A DNA stretch of 64,000 nt from an uncultured Lachnospiraceae bacterium (GTDB lineage: Bacteria > Bacillota > Clostridia > Lachnospirales > Lachnospiraceae), in NCBI GenBank assembly GCA_910588125.1, contig CAJUPI010000011.1, forward strand, positions 8,060 to 72,059. Reading direction: 5' to 3'. The notes under the pieces were generated by a model. It did not search any database, was not told the DNA's origin, and worked only from the letters and a program-made list of their open reading frames with translations. Positions 9,315 through 18,326 of this stretch are shown piece after piece. The position numbers were made by a program, and so were the translations under genes. Numbering within the stretch: the stretch's first letter is position 1; each line of letters starts with the position of its first letter.

Positions 9315-10133
9315 ATGCTGACTCTAACTGACAACGATTTCCATCGCTTATATACTTATATTAAGAAGAATTATGGAATTGACTTAAGCAAGAAAAAACA
9401 GCTTATTGTCAGCCGCCTTTCCAATACTCTGGCCGCTCAGGGCTTTCAGAATTTCTCTGCTTATGTGGATGAGATCATTTCCGGACGCGATTCAGAGATG
9501 GTGACGGCCATGCTCAATAAGCTGACCACCAATTACACTTATTTTCTCCGGGAGGAAGCACATTTTAAATATTTTCAGGAAGTTGTTCTTCCCGATCTTG
9601 CCAAAAAGCATGCCCGGGATAAAATACTTTCTATTTGGAGCGCCGGCTGTTCTTCCGGTGAAGAGCCCTATACGATTTCCATCTATCTGAAGGAATTTTT
9701 CGGCGCTCAGGCTTCCCAGTGGGATACCCGGATTCTTGCCACGGATATCTCTCAGAAGATCCTGAACACAGCCATTGCCGCCTCCTATAATGAGGAAAGC
9801 ATTGCTCCTCTCCCCGATTCCTGGAAAAAGAAATATTTCGTCAAAACTGAGCCGGGCCGCTGTACGGTATCTCCGGCACTGAAGCAGAATGTAATTTTCC
9901 GTCCTTTTAACCTGATGGATCCCATAACCTTCAAGAAAAAGTTTGACCTGATTTTCTGCCGTAATGTCATGATCTATTTCGACCAGGATACCAAGGACGC
10001 CCTGGTACGGCGTTTTTACAATGCTACTGTCCCCGGTGGCCATCTTTTTATTGGCCACTCAGAAGGACTGACTAAGGCGACCTGTCCTTATGAATACGTC
10101 CAGCCTGCTATCTACCGCAAGTCGGGGAAGTAG
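9315..10133 (+). CDS. cheR: Chemoreceptor glutamate methyltransferase CheR
   Basis: CheR uses S-adenosylmethionine to methylate receptor glutamates during adaptation. The 272-aa protein has the N-terminal helical domain (about residues 1-75) and the Rossmann methyltransferase domain with WSAGCSSGEEPYT for SAM binding, ATDIS, and DLIFCRNVMIYFD. No TPR extension is present. AGGAG precedes the ATG at 9315. Third gene of the che operon. Confidence 0.96.
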   Translation: MLTLTDNDFHRLYTYIKKNYGIDLSKKKQLIVSRLSNTLAAQGFQNFSAYVDEIISGRDSEMVTAMLNKLTTNYTYFLREEAHFKYFQEVVLPDLAKKHARDKILSIWSAGCSSGEEPYTISIYLKEFFGAQASQWDTRILATDISQKILNTAIAASYNEESIAPLPDSWKKKYFVKTEPGRCTVSPALKQNVIFRPFNLMDPITFKKKFDLIFCRNVMIYFDQDTKDALVRRFYNATVPGGHLFIGHSEGLTKATCPYEYVQPAIYRKSGK

Positions 10134-10162
10134 GTTCGATTTAGAAAGAAGGTTTGATTATA

Positions 10163-11257
10163 ATGCGCAAGATCCGTGTGATGGTCGTAGATGATTCAAT
10201 CCTCTTCCGAAACTGGCTGGTTCAGAACCTGGGAGCGGATTCTCTTTTTGAAGTGGTCGGATATGCTGTCAATGCCTTAGATGCCAAGAACATGCTTCCA
10301 CAAGTCAAGCCAGATATTATGACGCTGGACATTGAGATGCCCGGCATGACCGGTATTGATTTTTTAAGAGAGGTTCTTCCGGTCCACCCAATTCCTATTA
10401 TCCTGGTATCCTCCCTCAATGTACGGGTGTTCGATGCCCTTGCTGCAGGTGCGGTTGATTTTGTGCGCAAACCGGATATGAATATGGAAGGCGGAAAGGA
10501 AGCTTTCCTCAGCACGTTGAAGTCAAAGCTCTGTGCCGGTGCAGAAGCCAAGGTCAAACTTCCGTCTGCTGCCAGACATGCGTCAGAAGGAGTCTCCGCC
10601 ACTTCTGTCGGAATGCCCCCAAACAGCTCTGCGACATCCTCTTCCCCGGTTTCATCCACCCGGTTGCCAGCTAATTTCGGAAATATCGATGTCATCGCTA
10701 TCGGCGCCTCCACGGGAGGAACCGAGGCAATCCTTGAAGTAGTACGCCAATTCCCAGCCAAAATGCCGGGAATTGTCATCACGCAGCACATGCCTCCTGG
10801 ATTTACTGCCATGTATGCCGAGCGCTTGAACCGTATCTGTCAGCTCAAGGTAAAAGAAGCTTCTCACGGTGATAAGGTCGTCCCGGGACAGATCCTTCTT
10901 GCTCCCGGCGGCCTTCAGATGAGAGTTATCCGTATGGGTTCCGGCTACTCGGTCAGCTGCACCGAAGAAGCCAAGGTCAGCGGGCACAAGCCTTCAGTAG
11001 ACGTACTTTTCGATTCGGTAGCCGCCACTGTAAAAAATCGTGCCATCGGTGTGATTCTTACCGGTATGGGAGCAGACGGCGCTGCCGGCATGCTGCGGAT
11101 GCGCAAAGCCGGTGCATATACCATCGGCCAGAACCGGGAAACCTGTGTGGTATATGGCATGCCCATGGAGGCTTATCGGGCCGGAGGCGTCTGTGTCCAG
11201 TCTGCCTTAAGCTCTATCCCTCAGGTTGTTATGGCTCGCCTTTCCAAGCCTTCCTGA
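10163..11257 (+). CDS. cheB: Chemotaxis methylesterase/response regulator CheB
   Basis: CheB removes receptor methyl groups and is switched on by CheA. The receiver domain has VVDDS (acidic pocket) and the phospho-acceptor Asp in MTLDIEMPGM. After a Ser/Thr/Pro-rich linker follows the methylesterase domain with the triad Ser in IGASTGGT (about 183), His in ITQHMPPG (about 209) and Asp in GMGADGA (about 305). I chose the ATG at 10163 (AGAAGG ten bases upstream); the TTG at 10154 would add three residues before the MRKIRV start. Last che gene here. Confidence 0.96.
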   Translation: MRKIRVMVVDDSILFRNWLVQNLGADSLFEVVGYAVNALDAKNMLPQVKPDIMTLDIEMPGMTGIDFLREVLPVHPIPIILVSSLNVRVFDALAAGAVDFVRKPDMNMEGGKEAFLSTLKSKLCAGAEAKVKLPSAARHASEGVSATSVGMPPNSSATSSSPVSSTRLPANFGNIDVIAIGASTGGTEAILEVVRQFPAKMPGIVITQHMPPGFTAMYAERLNRICQLKVKEASHGDKVVPGQILLAPGGLQMRVIRMGSGYSVSCTEEAKVSGHKPSVDVLFDSVAATVKNRAIGVILTGMGADGAAGMLRMRKAGAYTIGQNRETCVVYGMPMEAYRAGGVCVQSALSSIPQVVMARLSKPS

Positions 11258-11288
11258 CGGAAGTCTTTCATCTATTCTTTTCATCATT

Positions 11289-12254
11289 ATGAAAAAAACA
11301 ATGAATTCTGTCAAAAAAAAACCCAAGCGGGTTCATAAAAGCTTTGCCGAGTATCTGGTCACAGCAGCTATTGCTGTGACCACTCTCGCTATTGCTGCCA
11401 GCCTGTTTTTATATTTCCGGCCTTTTACTCTGGAGGATGTCTGGAACGCAGCCAACCGGCTGACTTCCTATGTAGCTGGGCAGGCTTCTGATTTTCGTGA
11501 TCATCAGATCGCTCGCTATCAGGAGTGGAAAAAAAATCATCTGGACGCCAAAGCCGGCAATACAGCCGTCATCTCCGATGAAGATTCTGCTCCCCTCTCC
11601 TCCATGGCTGGAGATACTGCGGTGCCATATATTGACCGTACCTCTGATTTGGGAGAAGTTGCCGGCTTAAACAGTGAACCAGTGTTTCCTTCTCAGGAGG
11701 ATGCCGTTTTTTCCTTTATGATGGACACCGCCTTAGGCCCCATGCTCTACTATAACCAGGGGGATATTCGCTGGAAAAATTATCTTTATGGCGGCGTAGA
11801 TCCCATCAGTCGTTATGGCTGCGGTCCTGTCTGTGTAGCAATGATTATCAACAGCTTCGGTTCTGCCGGTGTCACCCCTGTCGAGATGGCCGACTGGTCT
11901 GCCGCCAACGGCGGATATGCCCGCCACGGCGGTTCCTACCACAATTTGATTCCGGACAGCCTCTCTGCCTTTGGTCTTCAGGTAGACAGCGTCACTGAGC
12001 GTACCGCTGAAAATGCTGCCTCCCTTTTAGAAAGCGGACATATTCTGGTAGCTCTCATGGGCCGTGGAAGCCTGACTCAGAACGGCCATTTTATCGTGAT
12101 CACACAACTCTGCAACAACGGCAATGTCTATATTGCTGATCCGGCCAATTATGAAAATTGTACAAAGGAATGGAATTTACAGCAATTAATGGACGAATTA
12201 AAAAGAGTCTACGACCATGGAGGGCCCCTGTGGGCCGTCTCAATGATAAACTAA
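11289..12254 (+). CDS. Membrane-anchored C39-like (papain-fold) cysteine peptidase
   Basis: A 321-aa protein with a basic N-terminus, one membrane segment (about residues 25-45), a spacer and a C-terminal Peptidase_C39_2-like domain. The catalytic Cys (about 178) is in YGCGPVCVAM, His (about 267) in NGHFIVIT, and an Asp/Asn pair in IADPAN. The enzyme would act outside the membrane. Its target is not known; a role near the flagellum or wall is a guess from the position 32 bases after cheB. I see no good ribosome site at 11289, though the frame opens upstream at 11226 inside cheB. The 3' end (last codons and stop) lies within a palindromic repeat element. Confidence 0.75.
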   Translation: MKKTMNSVKKKPKRVHKSFAEYLVTAAIAVTTLAIAASLFLYFRPFTLEDVWNAANRLTSYVAGQASDFRDHQIARYQEWKKNHLDAKAGNTAVISDEDSAPLSSMAGDTAVPYIDRTSDLGEVAGLNSEPVFPSQEDAVFSFMMDTALGPMLYYNQGDIRWKNYLYGGVDPISRYGCGPVCVAMIINSFGSAGVTPVEMADWSAANGGYARHGGSYHNLIPDSLSAFGLQVDSVTERTAENAASLLESGHILVALMGRGSLTQNGHFIVITQLCNNGNVYIADPANYENCTKEWNLQQLMDELKRVYDHGGPLWAVSMIN

Positions 12255-12374
12255 ATTAATTTTCTCAGAAGGTACGCCATAGAAAAAGGAGCGGGAAGCA
12301 GCGGGAAATGATCGGCTGCTTCCCGCTCCTTTTTCCCTGGCTGAGTATTCTCAAAGATAAACTTAATGACATTG
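12241..12374. repeat. MITE/REP-like palindromic element, copy 1
   Basis: A 134-bp imperfect palindrome. The outer arms run from the CAATGATAAACTAAATTAAT end to AAACTTAATGACATTG, and the inner stem GAAAAAGGAGCGGGAAGCAG pairs with CTGCTTCCCGCTCCTTTTTC. The left end overlaps the last codons and stop of the C39-like peptidase gene. The inner hairpin ends in a T-run and probably works as a terminator. Sequence to about 12440 (ending GGCGTACCTT) resembles the second unit of the 18-kb repeat island. Confidence 0.8.
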
Positions 12375-12497
12375 CCAGAGCCTGTCGGGATTTCTCGACA
12401 AGCTGGCCGCCCTTTTGTTTCCTGCCCCAAGGCGTACCTTATGGAACTACTAAACGGATTGCCATTGATTCTGCGACGCCCTCTTCACAATTTACTT

Positions 12498-13859
12498 CTA
12501 GCTTTTCCCTCGCTCTCCTGCCAGCGCCTGATCCACAACCGCCAGCTCCTCTGGGCGGAACATCCCCCGCATCACAGTCACCATGCTGCCATAATTTGCT
12601 TTCATCGCCGCCTTCAGGACGAACAGGCGATCTTTAAGCGTAGAAAAATCATAAAGATTCTGTCCCAGAAATGCTGCGACTGCCGAAGCCGGCGCCGCTT
12701 CCGCTCTCCCGCTCTGTTCATCAAAAGAAAATGCAGTCAGCATCAAATAAAGCGTACTCATTAAATAGCGATCTGCTTTCAGCAAAATGGTAGAATAGTT
12801 GATGCAATCCATCAAATTCCCATTATTAAAACAGCAGGTCGCCAGCATTTCATAAGCCTGCCGGATATCCCCCGATAAAAACATCGATTTAAAAGCTGTC
12901 CCATACTTTTCCAGCTGTGCCAGCGCCCGCCTTAAGTGCTTCTCCGCCGCCCGATAATTCCCATGGCGTGAAAAATACTTCCCGGCATAAAAATCAAAGT
13001 CTCCCTCCTGTGGCAGACGGAGAATTGCCTTATTATAAATTCCCATAAAATTCTCTTCCGTGGTATCGGATTTTGCATAAAGAATCTCCAGCAGCTTGGT
13101 AAAAGTCATGGAAGCCCGGATCGGATCCATCGTCTCCTCCGTATCCGGCATCAGGGCAATCGCCTTGCGGAATGTAGCCTCTGCCTGCTCTAAATCGCTC
13201 GCGGAATAATATTCATCTCCCAAATATCCCAGCATCCGGTGGCTATCCGGGTGCTCCTCCAGCTCCTTTAAAATAATCTTTAAATTCCGTCCGGTGGATA
13301 CTTTATTTTGATGCCCGATCTCTCCATATCCAGTATGATAAATAGAAAGCTCCTTGGTGGCATCCACAAACCGAAAATCCGATCCATCCACAGAAGTGAT
13401 ATATTCGTGAATCCTCCCCACATAGCGCAATCCTTTTTCATTGCGGAATACCCGGGACTGGGTTCCCACGGCCACCACCTTTCCCTCATCCGTCAGATGC
13501 ACCCAGGCAGACAAAATTGCATCATAATGCTTATCCTGCAATTGCCTTACATAATATAATACCTTCCTGGCATCCTCTTCGGAAAAATACTCATCGGCAT
13601 CCAACAGAGCAATCCATTCATATTTTGCCTTGCTGATAGCAAAATTCTTTGCCGCCGAAAAATCATCAATCCACTCAAAATGATATACCTTCGCTCCCAT
13701 CTGCTCCGCAATCTCCACAGTCCGATCCGTAGAGCCGGTATCCACAACAATCTGCTCCGCCACTACTCCCTTTCCCCAGGAAAGAGCACGTTCTATATTC
13801 CTCTCCTCATTCTTCACAATCATACATTGAGAAATCCTTGCCCTGCCACGGCCCTTCAT
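12498..13859 (-). CDS. GT2 glycosyltransferase with C-terminal TPR region (probable flagellin glycosylation)
   Basis: The N-terminal GT-A domain (about residues 8-230) begins ISQCMIVKNEERNIERAL and has VVDTGSTDRT for nucleotide-sugar binding and the metal motif LLDADEY. The C-terminal half is helical with TPR-like repeats (for example YYSASDLEQAEATFRKAIALMP). Such GT2-TPR proteins in Clostridia often lie beside flagellin genes; the N-terminal 90 residues are nearly the same as in the next gene upstream, which points to a tandem duplication. GAGGAGA precedes the ATG at 13859. The sugar and the acceptor are inferred only from context. Confidence 0.8.
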   Translation of the reverse strand: MKGRGRARISQCMIVKNEERNIERALSWGKGVVAEQIVVDTGSTDRTVEIAEQMGAKVYHFEWIDDFSAAKNFAISKAKYEWIALLDADEYFSEEDARKVLYYVRQLQDKHYDAILSAWVHLTDEGKVVAVGTQSRVFRNEKGLRYVGRIHEYITSVDGSDFRFVDATKELSIYHTGYGEIGHQNKVSTGRNLKIILKELEEHPDSHRMLGYLGDEYYSASDLEQAEATFRKAIALMPDTEETMDPIRASMTFTKLLEILYAKSDTTEENFMGIYNKAILRLPQEGDFDFYAGKYFSRHGNYRAAEKHLRRALAQLEKYGTAFKSMFLSGDIRQAYEMLATCCFNNGNLMDCINYSTILLKADRYLMSTLYLMLTAFSFDEQSGRAEAAPASAVAAFLGQNLYDFSTLKDRLFVLKAAMKANYGSMVTVMRGMFRPEELAVVDQALAGERGKS

Positions 13860-13982
13860 ACTGATGTCTCCTCTCTGTTTATTCCCTTCCTGATCTTATA
13901 TCCCAATTCGGAGATGCCAGGATCAAAATGTCTTTTGCCCCCAACATCATTCCCATCTATATCATCACAGTTGCCTTTTCTC

Positions 13983-15293
13983 CTATTCATTCAACCCTAT
14001 TGCTGTCCGTTCCCCGGGAGTAAAAAGCTTTTCCGCCATATAAGCGGCAAAGCTCCCACATCCCCCCTGACGAGCTGTCTTCCATAAAAACAACCGATCC
14101 TTTAAAGAAGAAAAATCATAAAGTCCGGAAAAGAACTCTAAAACCCGTGGATATTCCTGTTCTCTCCCATTATCTCCCGGTGCCAGAACCAAGAGCAGCC
14201 GCGAAAGTACCGTCATCCCATATCGATTCGCTTTCAGATATGCCACCGCATAGTTCACGCACTTCTGCCCCTTTCCTGCCTCATAGCAGCACCGTACCAG
14301 CAGATCATAAGCCTCCATCAGATTCCCTGCCAACAAAAGCGCCCGGTTCGAGCAACCAAAACGATTCAGCTTCTCCAATGCCGCCTCCAAATATAGTACT
14401 GCCTGTCCCGCATCCTGAGAAGCTGCAAAAAAGCGGCCGGCAATATAATCAAAATCGGCCTCCTTCGGCAGCTTCCCCACCGCCTGCCGATAAATCCCAT
14501 CCGCCTCTTCCCAGGAAGCCTCTTCTTTCTCTGTCAAAATCATCAGCAACCGCGTATAGGTTGCCGCACTTCGCTGATCCTCCTCTGACAGCTGAGGCGG
14601 CATATGCATGACTGCCCGGCGATACCATGCTTCCGCCTCTGTTCGATCGCCGTCATCCAGGTACTCATCCCCCATATATCCCATCATTTCATAATCCTCG
14701 GGATGCTCCTTCAGCTCCTCTTGTATCAGCCTCCGGTTTCTTCCGCTTCTCGTCTTCTCGGCGTACGCCTCTCCCTGATATCCGGTATGAAAAATAGATA
14801 AAGAAGCCACTACATCACCAATCCGGAGCGCCCGACCGGTGGTGGATTCCAGTTGTTCGTGTATTTTCCGGCGGTAACGGATATCCGGCAGATTCCGGAA
14901 AAAACGAATCTGTGTCCCGGAAGCAAAGATTTTCCCCTGTCCATCCAACTGCTGCCAGCCCGTTGAGATTCCATCAAACCGAGCCATCTCCGGGTTATTT
15001 ATAATTTCCGCCAGCCTCTTTGCATCCTCTGGCATCATATATTCATCCGCGTCCAAAAAGGCAATCCATTCTCCTTGCACCTGCTCTATCGCATAATTCT
15101 TCGCGGCCGCAAAATCATCAATCCAGGTAAAATGATATACTTTAGCCCCCAGCTTCCGAGCCAGCTCCACGGTCCGATCGGTAGAACCTGTGTCCACTAC
15201 AATCTGCTCCCACATCAGCGGCCTTCCCCAGGACAATGCACGTTCTATATTCTTTTCTTCATTCTTTACAATCATACACTGGGAAATCCGCAC
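13983..15293 (-). CDS. GT2 glycosyltransferase with C-terminal TPR region (paralogue)
   Basis: A 436-aa paralogue of the gene at 12498-13859: ISQCMIVKNEEKNIERALSW, VVDTGSTDRT and FLDADEY mark the GT-A domain, and the C-terminal half holds TPR-like helices (YLDDGDRTEAEAWYRRAVMHMP). Start is the GTG at 15293 with AAGGAGGAG ten bases upstream. A sigma-28-like promoter lies about 95 bases upstream, so it is probably expressed with late flagellar genes and modifies flagellin or a related protein. Confidence 0.8.
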   Translation of the reverse strand: MRISQCMIVKNEEKNIERALSWGRPLMWEQIVVDTGSTDRTVELARKLGAKVYHFTWIDDFAAAKNYAIEQVQGEWIAFLDADEYMMPEDAKRLAEIINNPEMARFDGISTGWQQLDGQGKIFASGTQIRFFRNLPDIRYRRKIHEQLESTTGRALRIGDVVASLSIFHTGYQGEAYAEKTRSGRNRRLIQEELKEHPEDYEMMGYMGDEYLDDGDRTEAEAWYRRAVMHMPPQLSEEDQRSAATYTRLLMILTEKEEASWEEADGIYRQAVGKLPKEADFDYIAGRFFAASQDAGQAVLYLEAALEKLNRFGCSNRALLLAGNLMEAYDLLVRCCYEAGKGQKCVNYAVAYLKANRYGMTVLSRLLLVLAPGDNGREQEYPRVLEFFSGLYDFSSLKDRLFLWKTARQGGCGSFAAYMAEKLFTPGERTAIGLNE

Positions 15294-15388
15294 TGGCAGC
15301 TCCTCCTTACCGGTATTTATAGAAAAAAGCCATCTCCCGGTCTGATTTGGGAAAAATGACTTTCAATTCTCAGACATATTCTATTTAT

Positions 15389-15415
15389 ATATCGGCTTTT
15401 TGGCCGGGAAATTAA
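15389..15415 (-). promoter_or_regulatory. Sigma-28-like promoter of the glycosyltransferase pair
   Basis: On the minus strand TTAAT (15415-15411) and CCGATAT (15395-15389) are 15 bases apart; the extended form GCCGATAT is the classical sigma-28 -10 element. It faces the gene starting at 15293. Confidence 0.7.
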
Positions 15416-15449
15416 GATATTTCATCAGGAATTTCTATTTCACACAGCC

Positions 15450-15479
15450 AAAAAGCCCGCCAGACAAATCCGGCGGGCC
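15450..15479 (-). terminator. Flagellin gene terminator
   Basis: On the minus strand GCCCGCC and GGCGGGC form a GC stem around a loop of about ten bases, followed by TTTTT. It lies about 70 bases after the stop of the first flagellin gene. Confidence 0.85.
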
Positions 15480-15550
15480 ATATTCTTATTTAACACAATT
15501 CTCAATTAAACTCTGTCTGTACTAAATCACAGCCAGCTCCTGTCTAAAAA

Positions 15551-16639
15551 TTACTGCAACAGGCTCAGGATGCTCTGCGGTACAGAGTTGGACTGCGCCA
15601 GCATGGACTGAGAAGCCTGCAGAAGAATGTTATTCTTCGTGAATGCAGTGATCTCATCCGCCATATCGGTATCACGGATACGGCTCTCAGCAGAGGTGAT
15701 GTTCTCAGAAGTAACTTTCAGGTTGTTAACCGTATGCTCCAGTCTGTTCTGAGCAGCACCGAGTTTTGCACGGTAGCTAGATACTGCATTGATAGCAGAA
15801 TTGATGGTATCGATAGCTGCATTTGCTACAACCGTGCTGCTGCCGGAGATGTTCAATGTCGGAAGCAGAGTAGAAGCAGCGGTGCTCTTGCTGTTAAATT
15901 TCACATCCTTAAAATTACCGCCATCCTTTACAGCATCAATATAATCCTGAGACACTTTACCATCGGCACCAATAAAGCCTTCTGTCGCTGCAGTAACAGT
16001 CACAGTATTATTGTTCTTATCACCGGCCTTTTCAAAGGTGTATTCTACATCATTAAGGCCATTCTGAGATAAGCCATCCTTTGCATACTGATCTCTGTCA
16101 AAACCAGTCATCTGATCCCAGATAGCTGCCTGGATACCACTGACGGTCATCGCCTGGCTGTTCACCACGATAGTTTCTTTTCCGCTCGGGCCGATCTGGA
16201 AGGTCATCTTTCCAGCGCTGCCTTCGTTTGCCAGCGGCTTAATACCGTTGAAGTCGGTGTTGTTCGCGATACGATCGATTTCCTTTAACAGCTCGGAAAC
16301 CTCGCTCTGCAGGTTGCCTCTTGCTACGGTATTGTAAGTACCGTTTGCTGACTGAGAAGCCAGGGTAGTAAGACGCTGCAACATGGAATGAACCTCGGTC
16401 AAAGCACCTTCTGCCGTCTGAATCAAACCGATAGCATCCTGGGCGTTCTTTGCTGCCTGGTTCAGGCCGTTGATCTGAGATCTCATGCTCTCGGAAATCG
16501 CCAGACCTGCTGCATCATCACCGGCACGGTTGATCTTGTAACCGGATGACAGCTTCTCTAAGTTCTTGTTCAATCCGCTCTGGTTTACGCCTAAGTTTCT
16601 GTAAGAGTTAATCGCCGCTATATTGTGTTGAATAATCAT
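15551..16639 (-). CDS. Flagellin (main filament protein, 362 aa)
   Basis: Flagellin polymerises into the filament. The N-terminal D0/D1 region is canonical (IIQHNIAAINSYRNLG, LSSGYKINRAGDDAAGLAIS) and so is the C-terminal region (NLKVTSENITSAESRIRDTDMA and the end QSILSLLQ). The variable centre (about residues 150-280) is short, rich in Asp, Asn and Thr, and is the likely site of glycosylation. AGGAGGAAC precedes the ATG. A sigma-28 promoter and a 120-base leader with several GGA motifs are upstream. fliW, csrA and fliS are in the same window. Confidence 0.96.
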   Translation of the reverse strand: MIIQHNIAAINSYRNLGVNQSGLNKNLEKLSSGYKINRAGDDAAGLAISESMRSQINGLNQAAKNAQDAIGLIQTAEGALTEVHSMLQRLTTLASQSANGTYNTVARGNLQSEVSELLKEIDRIANNTDFNGIKPLANEGSAGKMTFQIGPSGKETIVVNSQAMTVSGIQAAIWDQMTGFDRDQYAKDGLSQNGLNDVEYTFEKAGDKNNNTVTVTAATEGFIGADGKVSQDYIDAVKDGGNFKDVKFNSKSTAASTLLPTLNISGSSTVVANAAIDTINSAINAVSSYRAKLGAAQNRLEHTVNNLKVTSENITSAESRIRDTDMADEITAFTKNNILLQASQSMLAQSNSVPQSILSLLQ

Positions 16640-16646
16640 AGATCGT

Positions 16647-16692
16647 TCCTCCTATCCCTAAACAATACCTCCAGGAACTTCCCTGTCCCTGG
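16647..16692 (-). promoter_or_regulatory. Putative CsrA-binding leader of the flagellin mRNA
   Basis: On the minus strand the leader has a small hairpin (CCAGG / CCTGG, 16692-16671) with GGGA motifs in its loop, and a GGA inside the ribosome site AGGAGG (16653-16647). In Bacillus CsrA binds paired GGA sites of this layout in the hag leader, and FliW releases it; both genes are present at 30.9-31.6 kb. Confidence 0.5.
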
Positions 16693-16768
16693 CTTTCCCC
16701 TCCCATGCGGGCCCTTACACCGGAGAGTCAATAAAATCATGATTTCTTGATTTTCCTTACATATTTCT

Positions 16769-16795
16769 ATATCGACACTTTTAAAAAATTATTAA
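16769..16795 (-). promoter_or_regulatory. Sigma-28-like promoter of the main flagellin gene
   Basis: On the minus strand TTAAT (16795-16791) and TCGATAT (16775-16769) are separated by 15 bases, about 130 bases upstream of the flagellin ATG. Confidence 0.75.
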
Positions 16796-16852
16796 GCACA
16801 TTTATTCTTTATAAAGAAAAATCAATGGCAAACTCACTTTTGGCTCTTTAAA

Positions 16853-16886
16853 TAAAAATGACATTCCCCACAGGCAATGTCATTTT
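16853..16886 (-). terminator. Terminator after the second flagellin gene
   Basis: AAAATGACATT and AATGTCATTTT form an 11-base stem with a ten-base loop and end in a T-run on the minus strand. It separates the two flagellin transcription units. The stem arm AATGTCATT also occurs at the ends of the palindromic elements. Confidence 0.75.
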
Positions 16887-16946
16887 CAATCAAAACAGAT
16901 ATCTCTTTCTTCAATTAAGAAAAACAAAAGTTCTTCCCGCTCACCC

Positions 16947-17795
16947 CTACTGCAACAACCGCAAAATCAACTCCGGAACCGAATTCGCCTGCGCCACCAT
17001 CGAACTCGACGCCTGATAGACGATATTATCCTTCATATAGGTAGTAAACTCCTCCGCCATTTTTGTATCGCGGATCTGGCTCTCCGACACTGTCATATTC
17101 TCAGAGGTGACACTCAGATTATTATGCGTATGCTCCAGATGGTTCTGAGCCGCACCAAAGCTCGCCCGGATATCCGCCACTGCCTCGATTGCCTCATCGA
17201 TCTTAGTCACAGCCGCATTCGAAGCAGGCAAAGTAGTAAAGGTAGTATCTTTCAACAACAATGCCTCACTGCTCAGATAATAACGCGGAACATCCAGAAT
17301 CTCATCTCCCGAAGCACCGATCTGCAATGTGATATCATCCCTCTTTTGCGGCGGCACATAATCTGTCGGCAATGCCGACGTCGCATCAAACAACGGTATC
17401 TCATCAAAATCCGCTGTCTGGCCGATCCGGTCGATCTCATCTAAAAGCTGCATCCTCTCTGCATCCAGATTCTCCCGGGCAAGCGTCGTATAAGTACCAT
17501 TTGCCGACTGAATCGCCAAAGTCTTCAATCTTCCCAGCATAGAATGCACCTCAGATAACGCGCCCTCACCGGTAGACGTCATACTGATACCATCATTAAC
17601 ATTCCGCATCGCTTGATCCAAAGCAGTAATCTGATTCCTCATCAATTCAGAGATGGCCAGACCCGCCGCATCATCCCCCGCCCGGTTAATACGGTATCCG
17701 GAAGAAAGCTTCTCCAGCGACTTTCTCATCTTACCCTCAGTAATACCCTTATTCCTGGAAGCGTTAAAACCTGCTATGTTGTTCTGTATGACCAT
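16947..17795 (-). CDS. Second, short flagellin (282 aa)
   Basis: A second flagellin with intact D0/D1 ends (VIQNNIAGFNASRNKG, LSSGYRINRAGDDAAGLAIS; C-terminal NLSVTSENMTVSESQIRDTKMA and end ELILRLLQ) but only about 60 residues of variable centre. Such core-only flagellins can be minor filament subunits. The ATG at 17795 is preferred because AGGTGG lies nine bases upstream and family members start MVIQ; the GTG at 17801 is too close to the ribosome site. It is transcribed separately from the main flagellin. Confidence 0.93.
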   Translation of the reverse strand: MVIQNNIAGFNASRNKGITEGKMRKSLEKLSSGYRINRAGDDAAGLAISELMRNQITALDQAMRNVNDGISMTSTGEGALSEVHSMLGRLKTLAIQSANGTYTTLARENLDAERMQLLDEIDRIGQTADFDEIPLFDATSALPTDYVPPQKRDDITLQIGASGDEILDVPRYYLSSEALLLKDTTFTTLPASNAAVTKIDEAIEAVADIRASFGAAQNHLEHTHNNLSVTSENMTVSESQIRDTKMAEEFTTYMKDNIVYQASSSMVAQANSVPELILRLLQ

Positions 17796-17886
17796 ATTCA
17801 CTAACCACCTTCCATCAATACAGTTCTATCTCACGACCTCCTGCAAAGAAAAGCCGCATTCTCATTCTTTAAACCTGTTGACTATA

Positions 17887-17913
17887 ATATCGGCAGGATT
17901 TCCAGGTTACATA
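17887..17913 (-). promoter_or_regulatory. Possible sigma-28-like promoter of the second flagellin
   Basis: CCGATAT (17893-17887, minus strand) fits the -10 element, but the -35 region (TGTAAC) departs from the TTAAT seen elsewhere. The position, about 95 bases upstream of the ATG, is right. Confidence 0.5.
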
Positions 17914-18015
17914 AGAGCATATCAGTAATTTTTTCAGATTTCACATTTCCCTCACAGTTTACCAAAAGCCCCCCTGCAAATTGATAAAGCTCACATAAAT
18001 TTCCACCCCCAACAC

Positions 18016-18326
18016 CAATGTCATTCAGTTAATTTTCTCAGAAGGTACGCCATGGAAAAAGGAGCGGGAAGAGGCGGAAAAATGGTCTGCCTCTTTTTCC
18101 GGTTTCGGGATCAAGAATTCCTAAAATCTCTGATTTTTGCGAAAAGCGAAGCGAAAATCCCCAAACTCGCTTCGCTCAGACAGAGCGCATTTTCGTTTCA
18201 AAGCAAAACTCAGGGATTTAAGCACTTCTAAATCCCTGCAAAATCCAAAGCAGCAAACCATTTCCCGCCCCTTCCCACTCCTTGTTCCACAGCTGAATAT
18301 TCTCAAAGATAAACATAACGACATTG
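18016..18326. repeat. MITE-like element, copy 2, interrupted by an inserted repeat
   Basis: The outer arms match the other copies (CAATGTCATTCAGTTAATTT at the left, ATAAACATAACGACATTG at the right) and the GGAGCGGGAAGAGGCGG arm is present, but about 115 bases (near 18116-18230) are placed between the two inner arms. That insert contains an internal GCGAAGCGA/TCGCTTCGC-type stem and recurs in inverted orientation at 18425-18536. Confidence 0.7.
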
